From assembly GCA_001779455.1 (NCBI GenBank), contig MFKE01000028.1, positions 21,930 to 28,233 on the forward strand: DNA of 6,304 nt, written 5' to 3'. Both the position numbers and the translations under genes were made by a program. Origin of the DNA: Candidatus Gottesmanbacteria bacterium RIFOXYB1_FULL_47_11. GTDB lineage: Bacteria > Patescibacteriota > Microgenomatia > UBA10105 > UBA927. Numbering within the stretch: position 1 is the stretch's first letter; each line of letters begins with the position of its first letter. This document shows, piece after piece, positions 6,217 to 6,304 of the stretch. A model generated the notes under the pieces. The model saw only the letters and a program-made list of their open reading frames with translations. It was not told where the DNA came from and did not search any database.

Positions 6217-6304
6217 ATGGAATACACGATAACAAAACGGGTCATTGATGTAGCCGGAAGCATTGTAGTGGGCCTTATTTTTCTGCCCATATCTATCGTC
6301 ACCG
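6217..6304 (+). CDS. Polyprenyl-phosphate sugar-1-phosphate transferase (bacterial sugar transferase family), 3' partial
   Basis: Only 29 codons are present. They read MEYTITKRVIDVAGSIVVGL and then a hydrophobic IFLPISIVT. A K-R-(V/L/I)-(I/F)-D motif followed by one hydrophobic segment containing a proline is how the catalytic domain of monotopic phosphoglycosyl transferases begins (PglC, EpsL and the C-terminal part of WbaP). Such enzymes start glycan synthesis by transferring a sugar-1-phosphate from a UDP-sugar to undecaprenyl phosphate at the cytoplasmic membrane face. Because the motif lies only seven residues from the start codon, the protein appears to be the short PglC-like form without the N-terminal membrane domain of WbaP. 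Its position just after a GDP-mannose synthase gene in a glycosyltransferase operon fits. The catalytic Asp-Glu pair lies outside the window, so activity cannot be judged. Confidence 0.75.
   Translation, partial: MEYTITKRVIDVAGSIVVGLIFLPISIVT

Overview
The window is one uninterrupted, same-direction (+ strand) run of genes for building a cell-surface polysaccharide or glycan. Both ends are cut: the first gene starts upstream of the window and the last runs off the right edge. Neighbouring genes overlap by 4 to 35 bases or are separated by at most 9, so there is no intergenic space for a promoter or terminator. The standard bacterial code applies, because TGA ends three of the genes inside start/stop overlaps.

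Layout, left to right: (1) a membrane-embedded GT-C glycosyltransferase of the GT39/ArnT-like kind, 5' truncated; (2) a cytoplasmic GT-B family 4 glycosyltransferase; (3) a GT2 rhamnosyltransferase-like enzyme; (4) a family 4 glycosyltransferase whose N- and C-terminal Rossmann domains are encoded by two overlapping frames; (5) a WbaZ-like family 4 glycosyltransferase; (6) a mannose-1-phosphate guanylyltransferase without an isomerase domain; (7) the first 29 residues of a polyprenyl-phosphate sugar-1-phosphate transferase.

Proposed joint role (inference from families): gene 7 loads the first sugar phosphate onto undecaprenyl phosphate. The GT2 and GT4 enzymes extend the chain on the cytoplasmic face, at least one of them using GDP-mannose made by gene 6. 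The GT39 enzyme adds a sugar from a lipid-linked donor on the outer face. No flippase, polymerase or ligase is visible; these may lie outside the window.

Organism: extreme gene packing, shortened protein domains, the style of the GT39 protein and a GC-rich palindrome of the GCCTGCC/GGCAGGC kind suggest a Candidatus Patescibacteria (CPR, for example Parcubacteria) genome. This rests on recollection of such genomes and is a moderate-confidence inference. TGA used as stop argues against the Gracilibacteria/Absconditabacteria code.

The two most notable points are the split of gene 4 exactly at its inter-domain linker, with a Shine-Dalgarno sequence in front of the second half, and the palindrome that sits on the stop/start junction of genes 1 and 2.
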